DNA of 64,000 nt, from contig NZ_CP174509.1 of NCBI RefSeq assembly GCF_045920555.1, forward strand, positions 3,472,001 to 3,536,000, given 5' to 3'. Of this stretch, positions 52,292-59,936 are shown piece by piece. Each line of letters opens with the position of its first letter. Positions within the stretch are counted from its first letter, which is position 1. A program made the translations under genes and the position numbers. This DNA is from Pseudalkalibacillus sp045920555 (GTDB taxonomy: Bacteria > Bacillota > Bacilli > Bacillales > Fictibacillaceae). The notes under the pieces were generated by a model. The model had not been told where the DNA came from. It saw only the letters and a program-made list of their open reading frames with translations, and did no database searches.

Positions 52292-53377
52292 TCATCGAAA
52301 AGAAGCAACGAACCGGCAGTCGATTTTATTTTTCAGTTTCCAGGCGAGTTTTCCAGTCGTCGAAAAAGAGCCAAATTTCAATAACGCTTTCTGATGACCA
52401 ACAGAAACGATCGACAATGGTCGTTTTTGTGGTTCAAAATGGTACCCCTCACCTGACCCCAGGTATCCTTTAAGGTTATCAGCCAACACTTCTCCTTGCT
52501 TTTCTGCCATAGTCCCATTTCTAGGAAGGTTTGGATGATTCCTGATGGTCACACCATTTCCCGCTCCAAATATAAAAGGAAATTCTTTGACTTGAAGAGT
52601 ATCTTCAACAAGTAAATACCCCTGATCATCTGTTGGAAGCTTAGAACTAGTGTATATTTTCGGTGCTTCCGGGCCTGTCATCCAGAAAAGGCAATCATAA
52701 GAAATTGTCCGTTTATCTGTTATAATGGATCGTTCACCAACTTCGACGACCTTTTCATTTTCTTGGACTTGGACGCCAGCGTTTCGCAACATAGCTTTTA
52801 ATCTCTGTGATTCTTGATTCCCGTTCCCTTCGCAGCTATTTTTTGAACTGATTAAAATGACTTCTTCATCATCTCCATGTGTTTGTTTCCACGCCTGGAA
52901 CGCAAAGCTTATTTCAATGCTCGGCGCTCCCCTACCCACTATTACGACTGTTCCATTTTTACTCTCATGGTTTTGAAAACGTTCGATTTGATGCTTTCGA
53001 TCATAGCGGACGATATTCTCTTGTTCTGGAAGAATTTCAATTTCCTTCTCTCGTGTATCGATATCTAAAGATAAGCAATCGAAAGATAAAATATCCCCTT
53101 TTTCAGTAAGGACCATTTTCTGTTTCACATCAATAGACAGTGCGGCCCCTTGAATTAATCTAATTCCAGCCTTCTCTGTAAGATCAGCTAAATCGATCTG
53201 AAGATCCTCCAACTGATAGATCCCTTCTACAAAACCAGAAAACATATCAGAGTAATGATATGTATAAGCAGGATTAAGCAATGTGACCTCACAATCTGAT
53301 AAAGGGTTAGTTTTCAGTTTTCTCAATAAAGAAAGGTGGGCTTTGCCAACACCGATCAATAAAAGTTTTTTTGACAT
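52292..53377 (-). CDS. FAD-dependent NAD(P)H oxidoreductase-like protein
   Basis: 361 residues with two Rossmann regions: an N-terminal FAD site (LLLIGVGKAHLSLLRKL) and a second dinucleotide site near residue 145 (GTVVIVGRGAPSIEISFAF). It resembles type II NADH dehydrogenases and the oxidoreductase domain fused to some SelD proteins, including the TYHYSDMFSGFVEG segment. No redox-active disulfide or membrane anchor is evident. Substrate unknown; probable first gene of a unit upstream of nothing recognisable on its own strand. Confidence 0.78.
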   Translation of the reverse strand: MSKKLLLIGVGKAHLSLLRKLKTNPLSDCEVTLLNPAYTYHYSDMFSGFVEGIYQLEDLQIDLADLTEKAGIRLIQGAALSIDVKQKMVLTEKGDILSFDCLSLDIDTREKEIEILPEQENIVRYDRKHQIERFQNHESKNGTVVIVGRGAPSIEISFAFQAWKQTHGDDEEVILISSKNSCEGNGNQESQRLKAMLRNAGVQVQENEKVVEVGERSIITDKRTISYDCLFWMTGPEAPKIYTSSKLPTDDQGYLLVEDTLQVKEFPFIFGAGNGVTIRNHPNLPRNGTMAEKQGEVLADNLKGYLGSGEGYHFEPQKRPLSIVSVGHQKALLKFGSFSTTGKLAWKLKNKIDCRFVASFR

Positions 53378-53386
53378 AAAATCTCC

Positions 53387-54049
53387 TTAATCCAATAATC
53401 CCGTCAGATCACCTATAATGTGGTCAGGTTGTATTCCAAACTCATCCATGACATCTCCAGAGCGGTTGACCCAGACCACTTTAAAACCGAATGTTTTTGC
53501 CCCAGCTATGTCCCACGTATTTGAGGATAAAAACAGCACTTCATGCCTCTCAACACCAAGATGCTCTAATGCGTAAAGATATGAAGATGGTTGTGGTTTG
53601 AATTGCCTGATTCCATTCACAGAAATCAAATAGTCAAAGTGGGTCTGCAGACTATAGTGTTCAATCAGAGGATGTAGCATATCCTCTGAACCATTTGAAA
53701 ACACAGCCAGTTGATGCCCTTTTAGTTTTTCAAGGACCCCTTCCGCTTCTCCATAGGGTTTTAATTTCAAATAAGACCCTAGTAACGCTTCCTCAATCGT
53801 TCCAGTCAGTTCCACATTTTCACTTTTACAAGCAAATCTTAACGCATCCTTAGTGATCGACCAAAAAGGACGATAATTTCCCATCAAACCTCTCAGGAAA
53901 GAGTACTCAAGCTGTTTCTTCCTCCATACCTCACTTATTGACTTTCCTTTTTCGGGAAAATGCTTTTTACACTCGTCTATTACTGAATGCACATCAAATA
54001 GAGTTCCATAAACGTCAAACATGATTGCTTTTGTATTTTGAATAATCAT
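53387..54049 (-). CDS. Type II haloacid dehalogenase-like HAD hydrolase
   Basis: HAD enzyme of 220 residues. Nucleophile Asp12 in MFDVYGTLFD, then VFSNGS, a Lys in QFKPQPSSY, and SSNTWDIAGAKTFGF, the last being typical of (S)-2-haloacid dehalogenases. Dehalogenation is possible, but many such proteins act on other small substrates. It ends 9 nt before the FAD oxidoreductase start and follows the TVP38 gene by 10 nt, so all three look co-transcribed. Confidence 0.85.
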   Translation of the reverse strand: MIIQNTKAIMFDVYGTLFDVHSVIDECKKHFPEKGKSISEVWRKKQLEYSFLRGLMGNYRPFWSITKDALRFACKSENVELTGTIEEALLGSYLKLKPYGEAEGVLEKLKGHQLAVFSNGSEDMLHPLIEHYSLQTHFDYLISVNGIRQFKPQPSSYLYALEHLGVERHEVLFLSSNTWDIAGAKTFGFKVVWVNRSGDVMDEFGIQPDHIIGDLTGLLD

Positions 54050-54059
54050 TCCTCACCTC

Positions 54060-54719
54060 TCACTCTTGATCAAGTCTTACAGCTAAAATGGAGGACAGCT
54101 TTTTTCTGAATATGATCGGCAGCGCTGTCAAAACCACTAGGCAAACGATAGAAAAGATAATCAGTTCATTTCCTCCAGTATACGTACTGTTACCGATGCC
54201 ACAATAAATAAGTGCACCTGGCACCAATCCAAGTAAGGTTGCAAAAAAATAATGAGAGAAACGGATATTCGATACAGCGCTAAGATATGTAACCAATTCG
54301 AAATGTAAAAATGGGAGCAGACGCAGGATCAATAAAATGATAAACCCTTTTTTATCGATTTGTCGGCGTAGAGTGTCATATTTCTCAGAAGATGGTATCC
54401 TTCCAAACGTGATTCCTAATTTCCGTATCGCAAGAAATGATATGGTCGCTCCTAAACACGCACCAATGATGGTCAAAAGAACACCGTACCAGAAACCGAA
54501 TGCTAGTCCGCCCACAATCGCTAACAATGAAGCCGGAAACAATACAAGTGGCCGCACAGTAAACATGATAAGATAAATACCAGGTGCTATCCAACCAAAA
54601 GACATCACCCAATTTCGTATTTTCAACGGCGGGATTTCTAAAAAAGTCTGGTTCAGCCATATGAAAAATCCAATTACGATAACTGATATCATAATCTTGC
54701 GTACCCATTTTTTGTCCAT
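54060..54719 (-). CDS. TVP38/TMEM64-family membrane protein
   Basis: 219 residues with about six hydrophobic spans and the VTT/DedA core (FPASLLAIVGGLAFGFWYGV, GATISFLAIRKLG, LRLLPFLHFELVTYLSA). Members are membrane proteins linked to lipid handling and undecaprenyl phosphate recycling; the role here is not known. AGAGGG lies 8 nt before the ATG. Confidence 0.88.
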   Translation of the reverse strand: MDKKWVRKIMISVIVIGFFIWLNQTFLEIPPLKIRNWVMSFGWIAPGIYLIMFTVRPLVLFPASLLAIVGGLAFGFWYGVLLTIIGACLGATISFLAIRKLGITFGRIPSSEKYDTLRRQIDKKGFIILLILRLLPFLHFELVTYLSAVSNIRFSHYFFATLLGLVPGALIYCGIGNSTYTGGNELIIFSIVCLVVLTALPIIFRKKLSSILAVRLDQE

Positions 54720-54909
54720 TTTTCAGCCCTCTTTTTGTAGAATCCTGCTCCGCTGAATTTACTTCAATCATAAAAAACCTTTCCCTTTAATTATGTCCCC
54801 TGAAACGTATATGTTATCACTCATCTAAAACAAACAAATAACGCCTAACTCGATAACGAATAAGGCGCACGTTCCCATCTATTTTAAGTATAGCCTACAT
54901 TTTTAATAA

Positions 54910-55290
54910 AAAATAGACTTCAATTTACATTTAATTCCTTTTAAGATTATACCTGCTTTATTATTGGGGGGTGGGTTAATTTTATGTACCTTACTCTTCA
55001 TTATTGGACATTTTCCATATACAACAATCATTCTTTTATTTCCATTTTTGTTTGGATTCCTCATGACGTTAATCGTCACCATGCTTCAGATTCTCCTTCA
55101 AGAAAAAGTAAAAGACAGACTCTTGGGCAGAGTGTTTGCAAGCTGGGGGTTCATCGCAATTTTAGGAGGAGGTTTAGGTGCCTTCAATGTAGGTTTGATA
55201 AAAGTTAGCTGTGGGATGCAAAAAGGAACAATGATACTTGCCTTTATTACAATTCTGTCTTTTTTAACTTCTTCAATTTCAATCCCCTAA
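54910..55290 (+). pseudogene. C-terminal remnant of an MFS efflux transporter
   Basis: About 126 in-frame codons with three or four hydrophobic spans and the motif LLQEKVKDRLLGRVFASWGF, which resembles the cytoplasmic loop and following helix in the second half of MFS multidrug/macrolide-type exporters. The N-terminal two thirds are missing, a TAA interrupts at 54907, and there is no ribosome site apart from a G-run near a TTG at 54964. A degraded gene is the simplest reading. Confidence 0.65.
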
Positions 55291-55370
55291 TTCACTTATA
55301 AAAAAGCAGAAAATTTTGATTCACAAAACTTAGAAATGGCCATATATATCTTTATTGAGCTTATTTAAGG

Positions 55371-55398
55371 TTACGATTGTGTGAAACTGTGGTATTCT
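55371..55398 (+). promoter_or_regulatory. Predicted promoter of the antisense RNA
   Basis: TTACGA, a 16-nt spacer and TATTCT with TGG directly before it (extended -10). Predicted start near 55405. Confidence 0.5.
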
Positions 55399-55404
55399 AA
55401 TGAT

Positions 55405-55547
55405 AGGACAACATATACTAATAAAAACCGCAGGTGCTGCAACACCTGCGGATAGATAGTGCAATAGATTTCCCTCAAAGGGGAAGGCTATTGAAATGGA
55501 TAACCACCCTGTTCAGGTTCCAACCTCTAGGGTGGTTATTTCCTTTT
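55405..55547 (+). ncRNA. Predicted antisense RNA antitoxin
   Basis: About 140 nt from the predicted start to a hairpin (55500-55510 with 55529-55539, ATAACCACCCT/AGGGTGGTTAT) followed by a T-rich tail TTCCTTTTATC. It is fully antisense to the toxin mRNA 3' region, covering the last four codons and the 3' UTR. This tail-to-tail layout is that of RatA and SR4/SR5-type antitoxins. Predicted only. Confidence 0.5.
55423..55451 (-). terminator. Terminator of the toxin mRNA
   Basis: Perfect 9-bp stem CCGCAGGTG (55428-55436) / CACCTGCGG (55443-55451); on the minus strand it is followed by TTTTTATTA. Confidence 0.85.
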
Positions 55548-55622
55548 ATCAGGAAAAGACAACAACGTAACGACGAACAGTCCGAATGTGATCATCAGAC
55601 TAATTGCTTCGAACGCTGTCAA
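55536..55622 (-). CDS. Holin-like small hydrophobic toxin (type I)
   Basis: A 28-residue peptide beginning MTAFEAISLM, then one hydrophobic span, ending FPDKRK. Short start with an aromatic residue and Glu, LM, a membrane helix and a basic KRK end is the pattern of the putative holin-like toxins and of TxpA/BsrG/BsrE. The TTG start has an excellent site (GGAAGGGGG, 6 nt away). The stop codon lies in the stem of a hairpin shared with the antisense RNA. Over-production is expected to harm the membrane; no sequence homologue could be searched here. Confidence 0.72.
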   Translation of the reverse strand: MTAFEAISLMITFGLFVVTLLSFPDKRK

Positions 55623-55690
55623 TAGCTACACCCCCTTCCTACACTGCTTGAAACAGTTGCAGGGGACAAGCCTTCCACCCTCGATTATCC

Positions 55691-55722
55691 TCTATTGCAC
55701 TCATACTATTATACCATGGTTC
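55691..55722 (-). promoter_or_regulatory. Extended -10 promoter and 5' pairing element of the toxin mRNA
   Basis: Minus strand TGG-TATAAT (TATAAT at 55713-55708) predicts a start at A55701. The first 11 nt of the transcript (AGTGCAATAGA, 55701-55691) are perfectly complementary to the mRNA 3' region at 55468-55458. A TTGACG is present but 24 nt away, too far. Confidence 0.65.
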
Positions 55723-55852
55723 CATCATTTCCCTCATCGTCAATTTGAGCTAAATTACGCCTGAAAATTTTAAAATGTTTTATGTTCCACCCCCACAGGC
55801 AAATTGAAAAACCCGAACCTTATTACCACAACCCCCTTAAAAGTTATTATGG
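55702..55852. other. Region upstream of the toxin gene
   Basis: AT-rich, with no supported gene; it ends in a plus-strand terminator that has no obvious gene in front of it. Confidence 0.5.
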
Positions 55853-55902
55853 AAGGACACTTCGGATGTAGCATCCCCTGCATTCAAAGTGTCCTTTTTG
55901 TT
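55853..55902 (+). terminator. Orphan plus-strand terminator
   Basis: Perfect 10-bp stem AAGGACACTT (55853-55862) / AAGTGTCCTT (55887-55896) and a T-rich tail. The genes on both sides read in the other direction, so it may end an unseen plus-strand RNA. Confidence 0.65.
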
Positions 55903-55909
55903 TTCTTTT

Positions 55910-55938
55910 AAAAAAAGCGCCCCTTCTGGAGGAGCGCC
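55910..55938 (-). terminator. Terminator of the ECF sigma operon
   Basis: Minus-strand GCGCTCCT / AGGGGCGC stem (G-T pair allowed) followed by TTTTTTT. Confidence 0.8.
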
Positions 55939-55958
55939 CGCTTGAATCATACACTGAT

Positions 55959-56489
55959 TTACTTATTAAGTTCGGCCTTGATCTGTTGTCTTGCACGGTA
56001 TAATCTCGATTTGACAGTTCCGATCGGCAATTGGAGCCTCTCAGAAATCTCTTCCTCTTTCAAGCCGTCTTCGTATTTGAGAAGAAACGCCTCCCGCAAG
56101 GCTGGTTTAAGCTGTTCAACTTCCTGTTCGATTTCTTTTTCCATCCATAATCGCTCTACGATCTGTTCTACAGCATTCTTTTCCTGAACATGTTCATTTA
56201 TAGTGTAGACGACGTCTTCGACCAGGATCGTACCGGATCTTTTTTCTTTCCGAATTAAATCTATCGCTGTCCTTGACGCAATTGTTGAGAGCCAAGAACC
56301 GATTTTTTCAATATCCAATATCGAATCGATCTTCTTGAAAGCTTTAATGAATGTTTCCTGTACGATATCTTCCGCCAAGTATTTGTCGTGGGTAATCATG
56401 ACTGCAACCTTGAACACTTTATGCCAAAACATTTCATATATGAGAGTCAAATCAATTTCTTGTCTCTGTACCTGGATTTGGGCTTCCAT
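55959..56489 (-). CDS. ECF-type RNA polymerase sigma factor
   Basis: 176 residues with sigma region 2 (about 15-85, ITHDKYLAEDIVQETFIKAFKKI) and region 4 (about 115-170, LKEEEISERLQLPIGTVKSRLYRARQ); region 3 is absent as usual for ECF factors. It is the last gene of a GntR/ABC operon, 14 nt after the permease. No anti-sigma factor gene is adjacent, which is unusual. Confidence 0.9.
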   Translation of the reverse strand: MEAQIQVQRQEIDLTLIYEMFWHKVFKVAVMITHDKYLAEDIVQETFIKAFKKIDSILDIEKIGSWLSTIASRTAIDLIRKEKRSGTILVEDVVYTINEHVQEKNAVEQIVERLWMEKEIEQEVEQLKPALREAFLLKYEDGLKEEEISERLQLPIGTVKSRLYRARQQIKAELNK

Positions 56490-56503
56490 TCTTTCACCTC
56501 ACC

Positions 56504-58486
56504 TTACTCAAAATACTCTTTCACAAAATCAGGGACATTACTTTCATGGAAACTGTGTAATTCATCTATTTTAGACTTATAATGAAACACAATGAAATAT
56601 TGATTACTCGGATCACCCCATGTAGATTTTTCAATACTTTCTTGGATTTTTTCTGTTGAGGTAATTTTCAAAGCATCATCAGAATTTAGGATCTGCTTGC
56701 TGACACCTTTTTCATTGCCATTGAAATCAATTTCCTTTGATGGCACGATCACTGTATATTCGACTTCTTCGGGTGTAACCCTGGCATTGTCGAGTTCACC
56801 TTCGTCTTCCAGCCATTTTTCAAACTGATCATACGTCCATTTGAATTCCATATGGACTTGGTTCTCTTTGTTCCCAGAAAGGTGAATCATGATTTGGGAA
56901 GTTAAACTGCCATGCTCCTCAAATCCTGTGAATTGCTCGTTTTTGACATCCTCTTTTAAGGCTTTCAATGCTTCCGATATTTTTTCGGGTTCATGGATGA
57001 TCGTTTCTCCATCTCTTGAATTTATTGTAATCCTTGTCACATCTTCGTTGCTGACTTTGAAGATCCGATTCGCCTTTTCTTTGTATTCTTGGGCTTCATA
57101 CACTGGTTTTAAATATTTCACAATTTCTTCTGTTTCTTTAATTCGATATTCTCGGATAACTTTTTCTCCGTTTTCCAATTCATAAGCGATGAAAATATTT
57201 CTTGTTTGATAATGGTAAGGAATGAACATATCTTTCTGCTCAATCAAGTATTGATGGAGCCTCTGTATTGCCTGGATGTTTTCCTTATCCGTCAAAACGG
57301 CATTTGAATAGTCCGGAGAATGGACCGAAAGCTCTTCCTCCTGATATTTAAAAGCATGTCTTCCAATAAACACTTGATCGATGTTTTCCAGCTCAGGTAT
57401 TTTATTTTCATAACCTGTGACATCAAACTGTAAAAAGAGGATGGAAATCGCAATGAGACCTGCATACACAAACAGCCCTTTTAAATGAGCTAAAACACGC
57501 CAAGTCTTTTGCAGAAGCATCTCAGCAATCAAGTATCCGACAACAGCACCGAGTACATAGCCGACGATCAACCAGCTGAAGGCATGCTGGGTTTCACTGA
57601 AGTAAACACCGCCTAACAGCATCGTACAGAAGGTTACACCGTATTTGAAAATCGGTTTAAGCGGTTTGAATACAAAGGCCTGTGAAACTCCCTCAAGATT
57701 CCTTCTCTTATAAACTTGCATTCCAGCAAAGTAAAGGATAGCCGAAATGATGAGATAAATAATGATTTCGAGAGCATTTAGTAGCTCATCATTACGTTTG
57801 CTTAAAGAATCTGCGAATGCCGAAATGGGTGAAAACCTTATGATTTGATTACTCATGTAATAGTCCGTTGAAAATCCATACAGGAAATATGTCATATTCA
57901 TAAAAAGTAAACCTGTGATACCTAACGGGAACAAGATAAGAATGTAGGCCAATACTCCTTGAACAGCTGATAATCCAGTCACTGTACCGACGAATATGCC
58001 AGTCGTGAAAATCAAAAGAGTGATAACTAAGGTATAGCCCATCCATTGAAAAACATCTAACATTGAATAGTAGTCTTGAAAATCCATTACACCTTGCATG
58101 GCCAACAAAACCAGTCCTGTTACAACAACCGGCAGAACAAGATATAGTACCCCCATACCCACATAGATGTTATAAAGGTCTGTTCTCTTAATCGGTAGAC
58201 TATGCATGAAGTCCGATGCATTTTTCACATGTAAGAACCGGAATAAAAAGATAGCAAGTAAGACCGGTATTAGAAGATTCAACACGAGCTGAATTTCGCT
58301 GCTGTACGCAAATACATTTTCATAGTGGTTATAATAGTTGTGCTGATTTTCACTGCTCCAAATCATCAAAATCCGCATCGGCACAGCCAACAAGAGACCT
58401 GTAAGATAGATGAGCGCTACCCACCCTACACTACGGAAGCTTTGGATCATCATCTCTTTATTAAACCAGGACGTTTTTGATCGCAT
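56504..58486 (-). CDS. ABC transporter permease with large C-terminal extracytoplasmic domain (DUF6449-like)
   Basis: 660 residues. The first half (about 20-375) has roughly ten hydrophobic spans of an ABC-2-type permease; the second half (about 385-660) is soluble, charged and probably outside the membrane. The layout is that of YtrC/YtrD-type transporters linked to cell envelope stress. ATG at 58486 follows GGGGGA by 8 nt and overlaps the ATPase gene by 26 nt. Substrate unknown. Confidence 0.82.
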   Translation of the reverse strand: MRSKTSWFNKEMMIQSFRSVGWVALIYLTGLLLAVPMRILMIWSSENQHNYYNHYENVFAYSSEIQLVLNLLIPVLLAIFLFRFLHVKNASDFMHSLPIKRTDLYNIYVGMGVLYLVLPVVVTGLVLLAMQGVMDFQDYYSMLDVFQWMGYTLVITLLIFTTGIFVGTVTGLSAVQGVLAYILILFPLGITGLLFMNMTYFLYGFSTDYYMSNQIIRFSPISAFADSLSKRNDELLNALEIIIYLIISAILYFAGMQVYKRRNLEGVSQAFVFKPLKPIFKYGVTFCTMLLGGVYFSETQHAFSWLIVGYVLGAVVGYLIAEMLLQKTWRVLAHLKGLFVYAGLIAISILFLQFDVTGYENKIPELENIDQVFIGRHAFKYQEEELSVHSPDYSNAVLTDKENIQAIQRLHQYLIEQKDMFIPYHYQTRNIFIAYELENGEKVIREYRIKETEEIVKYLKPVYEAQEYKEKANRIFKVSNEDVTRITINSRDGETIIHEPEKISEALKALKEDVKNEQFTGFEEHGSLTSQIMIHLSGNKENQVHMEFKWTYDQFEKWLEDEGELDNARVTPEEVEYTVIVPSKEIDFNGNEKGVSKQILNSDDALKITSTEKIQESIEKSTWGDPSNQYFIVFHYKSKIDELHSFHESNVPDFVKEYFE

Positions 58487-59360
58487 AGCCGACATCCCCC
58501 ATTTCATATATGAAGATTTCCTCTAGTGTAAGCGGTAGAAGATCGAATACGACCGGATTGTATTTCTCGAAATGGTTCGAAACTACATCTGCCTGGCCCC
58601 TTACGATGCAGAGCTGGACACTTCCACGTTCCTCTTTATAAAGGAATTGGACCCCATCGAACATCTCTTCTGGAGTTTTTCCTTTAAAGGCTATTTGGAT
58701 CTTCTGGGTATCGGATTTTAAATCGTCGAGTTCTTTTTCAAGCAAAAGCTTTCCTTTATGTAGTATCCCGACGTGGTCACAGATGTCTTCAATCTCCCTT
58801 AAGTTATGGGAAGAAATAAGGACTGTCATTTCACGTTCTGCGACATCCTGCAAAATCAGATTTTTCACCTTTTTCCGCATTACTGGATCAAGCCCGTCAA
58901 TCGGTTCATCCAATACCAGCAAATCCGGCATTGTAGACATCGATAACCAGAACGCCACCTGCCGCTGCATCCCTTTTGAAAATTTATGGATTTTCTTATC
59001 CAATCCAATATCGAATACTTCCCTCAATTGTTGAAAACGTTCCTCGCTCCAGTTCGAGTAGATGCTTTTATAAAAGTTCGCCATCTGTTGGATGGTGTAT
59101 TGCGAAAAGAAATACAATGTATCCGGGATGAAAATCATCCTGTCTTTCATTTTCGTATTTTCAAAAATCGGCTCTTTATTGATCGTTACATTTCCTTCAT
59201 CTTCACGTAATATGCCTGCCACGATACGTAATAACGTCGTCTTCCCTGCACCATTCGATCCGAGCAAACCATAAATCGATCCCTTATTGACCGTAAAGGA
59301 AACGTTTGATAAGGCATCAATATCATCTAACCTTTTTGCTACATTATGAACTTGAATCAT
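58461..59360 (-). CDS. ABC transporter ATP-binding protein (YtrB-like)
   Basis: 299 residues. Walker A GSNGAGKTT at about 34-42, signature FSKGMQRQVAF, Walker B LLVLDEPIDGLDP and the switch His in ISSHNLREI are all intact. Energises the permease encoded downstream. ATG at 59360 lies inside the 3' end of the regulator gene; a GAGGGG site precedes it. Confidence 0.93.
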   Translation of the reverse strand: MIQVHNVAKRLDDIDALSNVSFTVNKGSIYGLLGSNGAGKTTLLRIVAGILREDEGNVTINKEPIFENTKMKDRMIFIPDTLYFFSQYTIQQMANFYKSIYSNWSEERFQQLREVFDIGLDKKIHKFSKGMQRQVAFWLSMSTMPDLLVLDEPIDGLDPVMRKKVKNLILQDVAEREMTVLISSHNLREIEDICDHVGILHKGKLLLEKELDDLKSDTQKIQIAFKGKTPEEMFDGVQFLYKEERGSVQLCIVRGQADVVSNHFEKYNPVVFDLLPLTLEEIFIYEMGDVGYAIKNVLV

Positions 59361-59742
59361 CTTGTTCCCCTCCCCCAATCGATTTCTCTATGTCTGAAAT
59401 ATACGCTTGCAGCTCTTCTGCTGTCATACCAAGATAAAGAGCTTCCGATACAAGCTTTTTGAAATCGGATTTCACCTTTTCCAGCTTTTCGGTGTTTATG
59501 GCATGTTTTGTCTCACTAACGAAGCTTCCTTTTCCTTTGATTGAATAGATGTAGCCTTGTGACTCCAGTTCCCGGTACGCTTTTTGAATCGTGTTCGGAT
59601 TAATCGTCAACTGCTGTGCCAGCACTCTTACAGACGGAAGCTGCTCATCTGTTTTCATCACTTCATTGATGATAAGTACCTTGAACCTTTCGACCAATTG
59701 CTCGTAAATCGGTTTACGGCTTCGAACATCGAGATCAAACAT
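59344..59742 (-). CDS. GntR-family regulator, YtrA type
   Basis: 132-residue repressor with only a short C-terminal dimerisation region, typical of the YtrA subfamily. The winged helix is at about 10-78 (KPIYEQLVERFKVLI, LPSVRVLAQQLTINPNTIQKAYRELE). Autoregulation of its ABC operon is expected. ATG at 59742 follows GGGAGGG by 5 nt; in-frame codons upstream cross the operator region. Confidence 0.92.
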   Translation of the reverse strand: MFDLDVRSRKPIYEQLVERFKVLIINEVMKTDEQLPSVRVLAQQLTINPNTIQKAYRELESQGYIYSIKGKGSFVSETKHAINTEKLEKVKSDFKKLVSEALYLGMTAEELQAYISDIEKSIGGGEQDDSSS

Positions 59743-59764
59743 CGACACCCTCCCATCTGCAACA

Positions 59765-59818
59765 AACTGTACTAAGTGTATTATCTGTACTAACTGTATT
59801 ATTATTATTAGTACAGTT
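59765..59818. promoter_or_regulatory. Operator array of the GntR-ABC-sigma operon
   Basis: Perfect inverted repeat AACTGTACTAA (59765-59775) / TTAGTACAGTT (59808-59818). Between them is a near-perfect 18-nt tandem repeat, CTGTACTAAGTGTATTAT (59767) then CTGTACTAACTGTATTAT (59785). Likely binding sites for the YtrA-type regulator. Confidence 0.65.
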
Positions 59819-59882
59819 GTCATTATATACGAATTTTTCCATGTTGGAAAGAAAAAATTTACATAAAATGATGTAGAACAAA

Positions 59883-59912
59883 TAAAAAAACCGCCTCGAA
59901 ATGAGTGCGGCT
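59883..59912 (-). terminator. Terminator of the antiporter gene
   Basis: CCGCACTC / GAGGCGG stem with one mismatch (59891-59910), then TTTTTTT on the minus strand. Confidence 0.8.
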
Positions 59913-59936
59913 TTGTGAAAGGTAGTTATAATCTGC

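Noticed and set aside
55434..55625. 63-codon plus-strand frame over the toxin locus
   Set aside because: It lies in hairpins and antisense to the better-supported toxin gene; no ribosome site.
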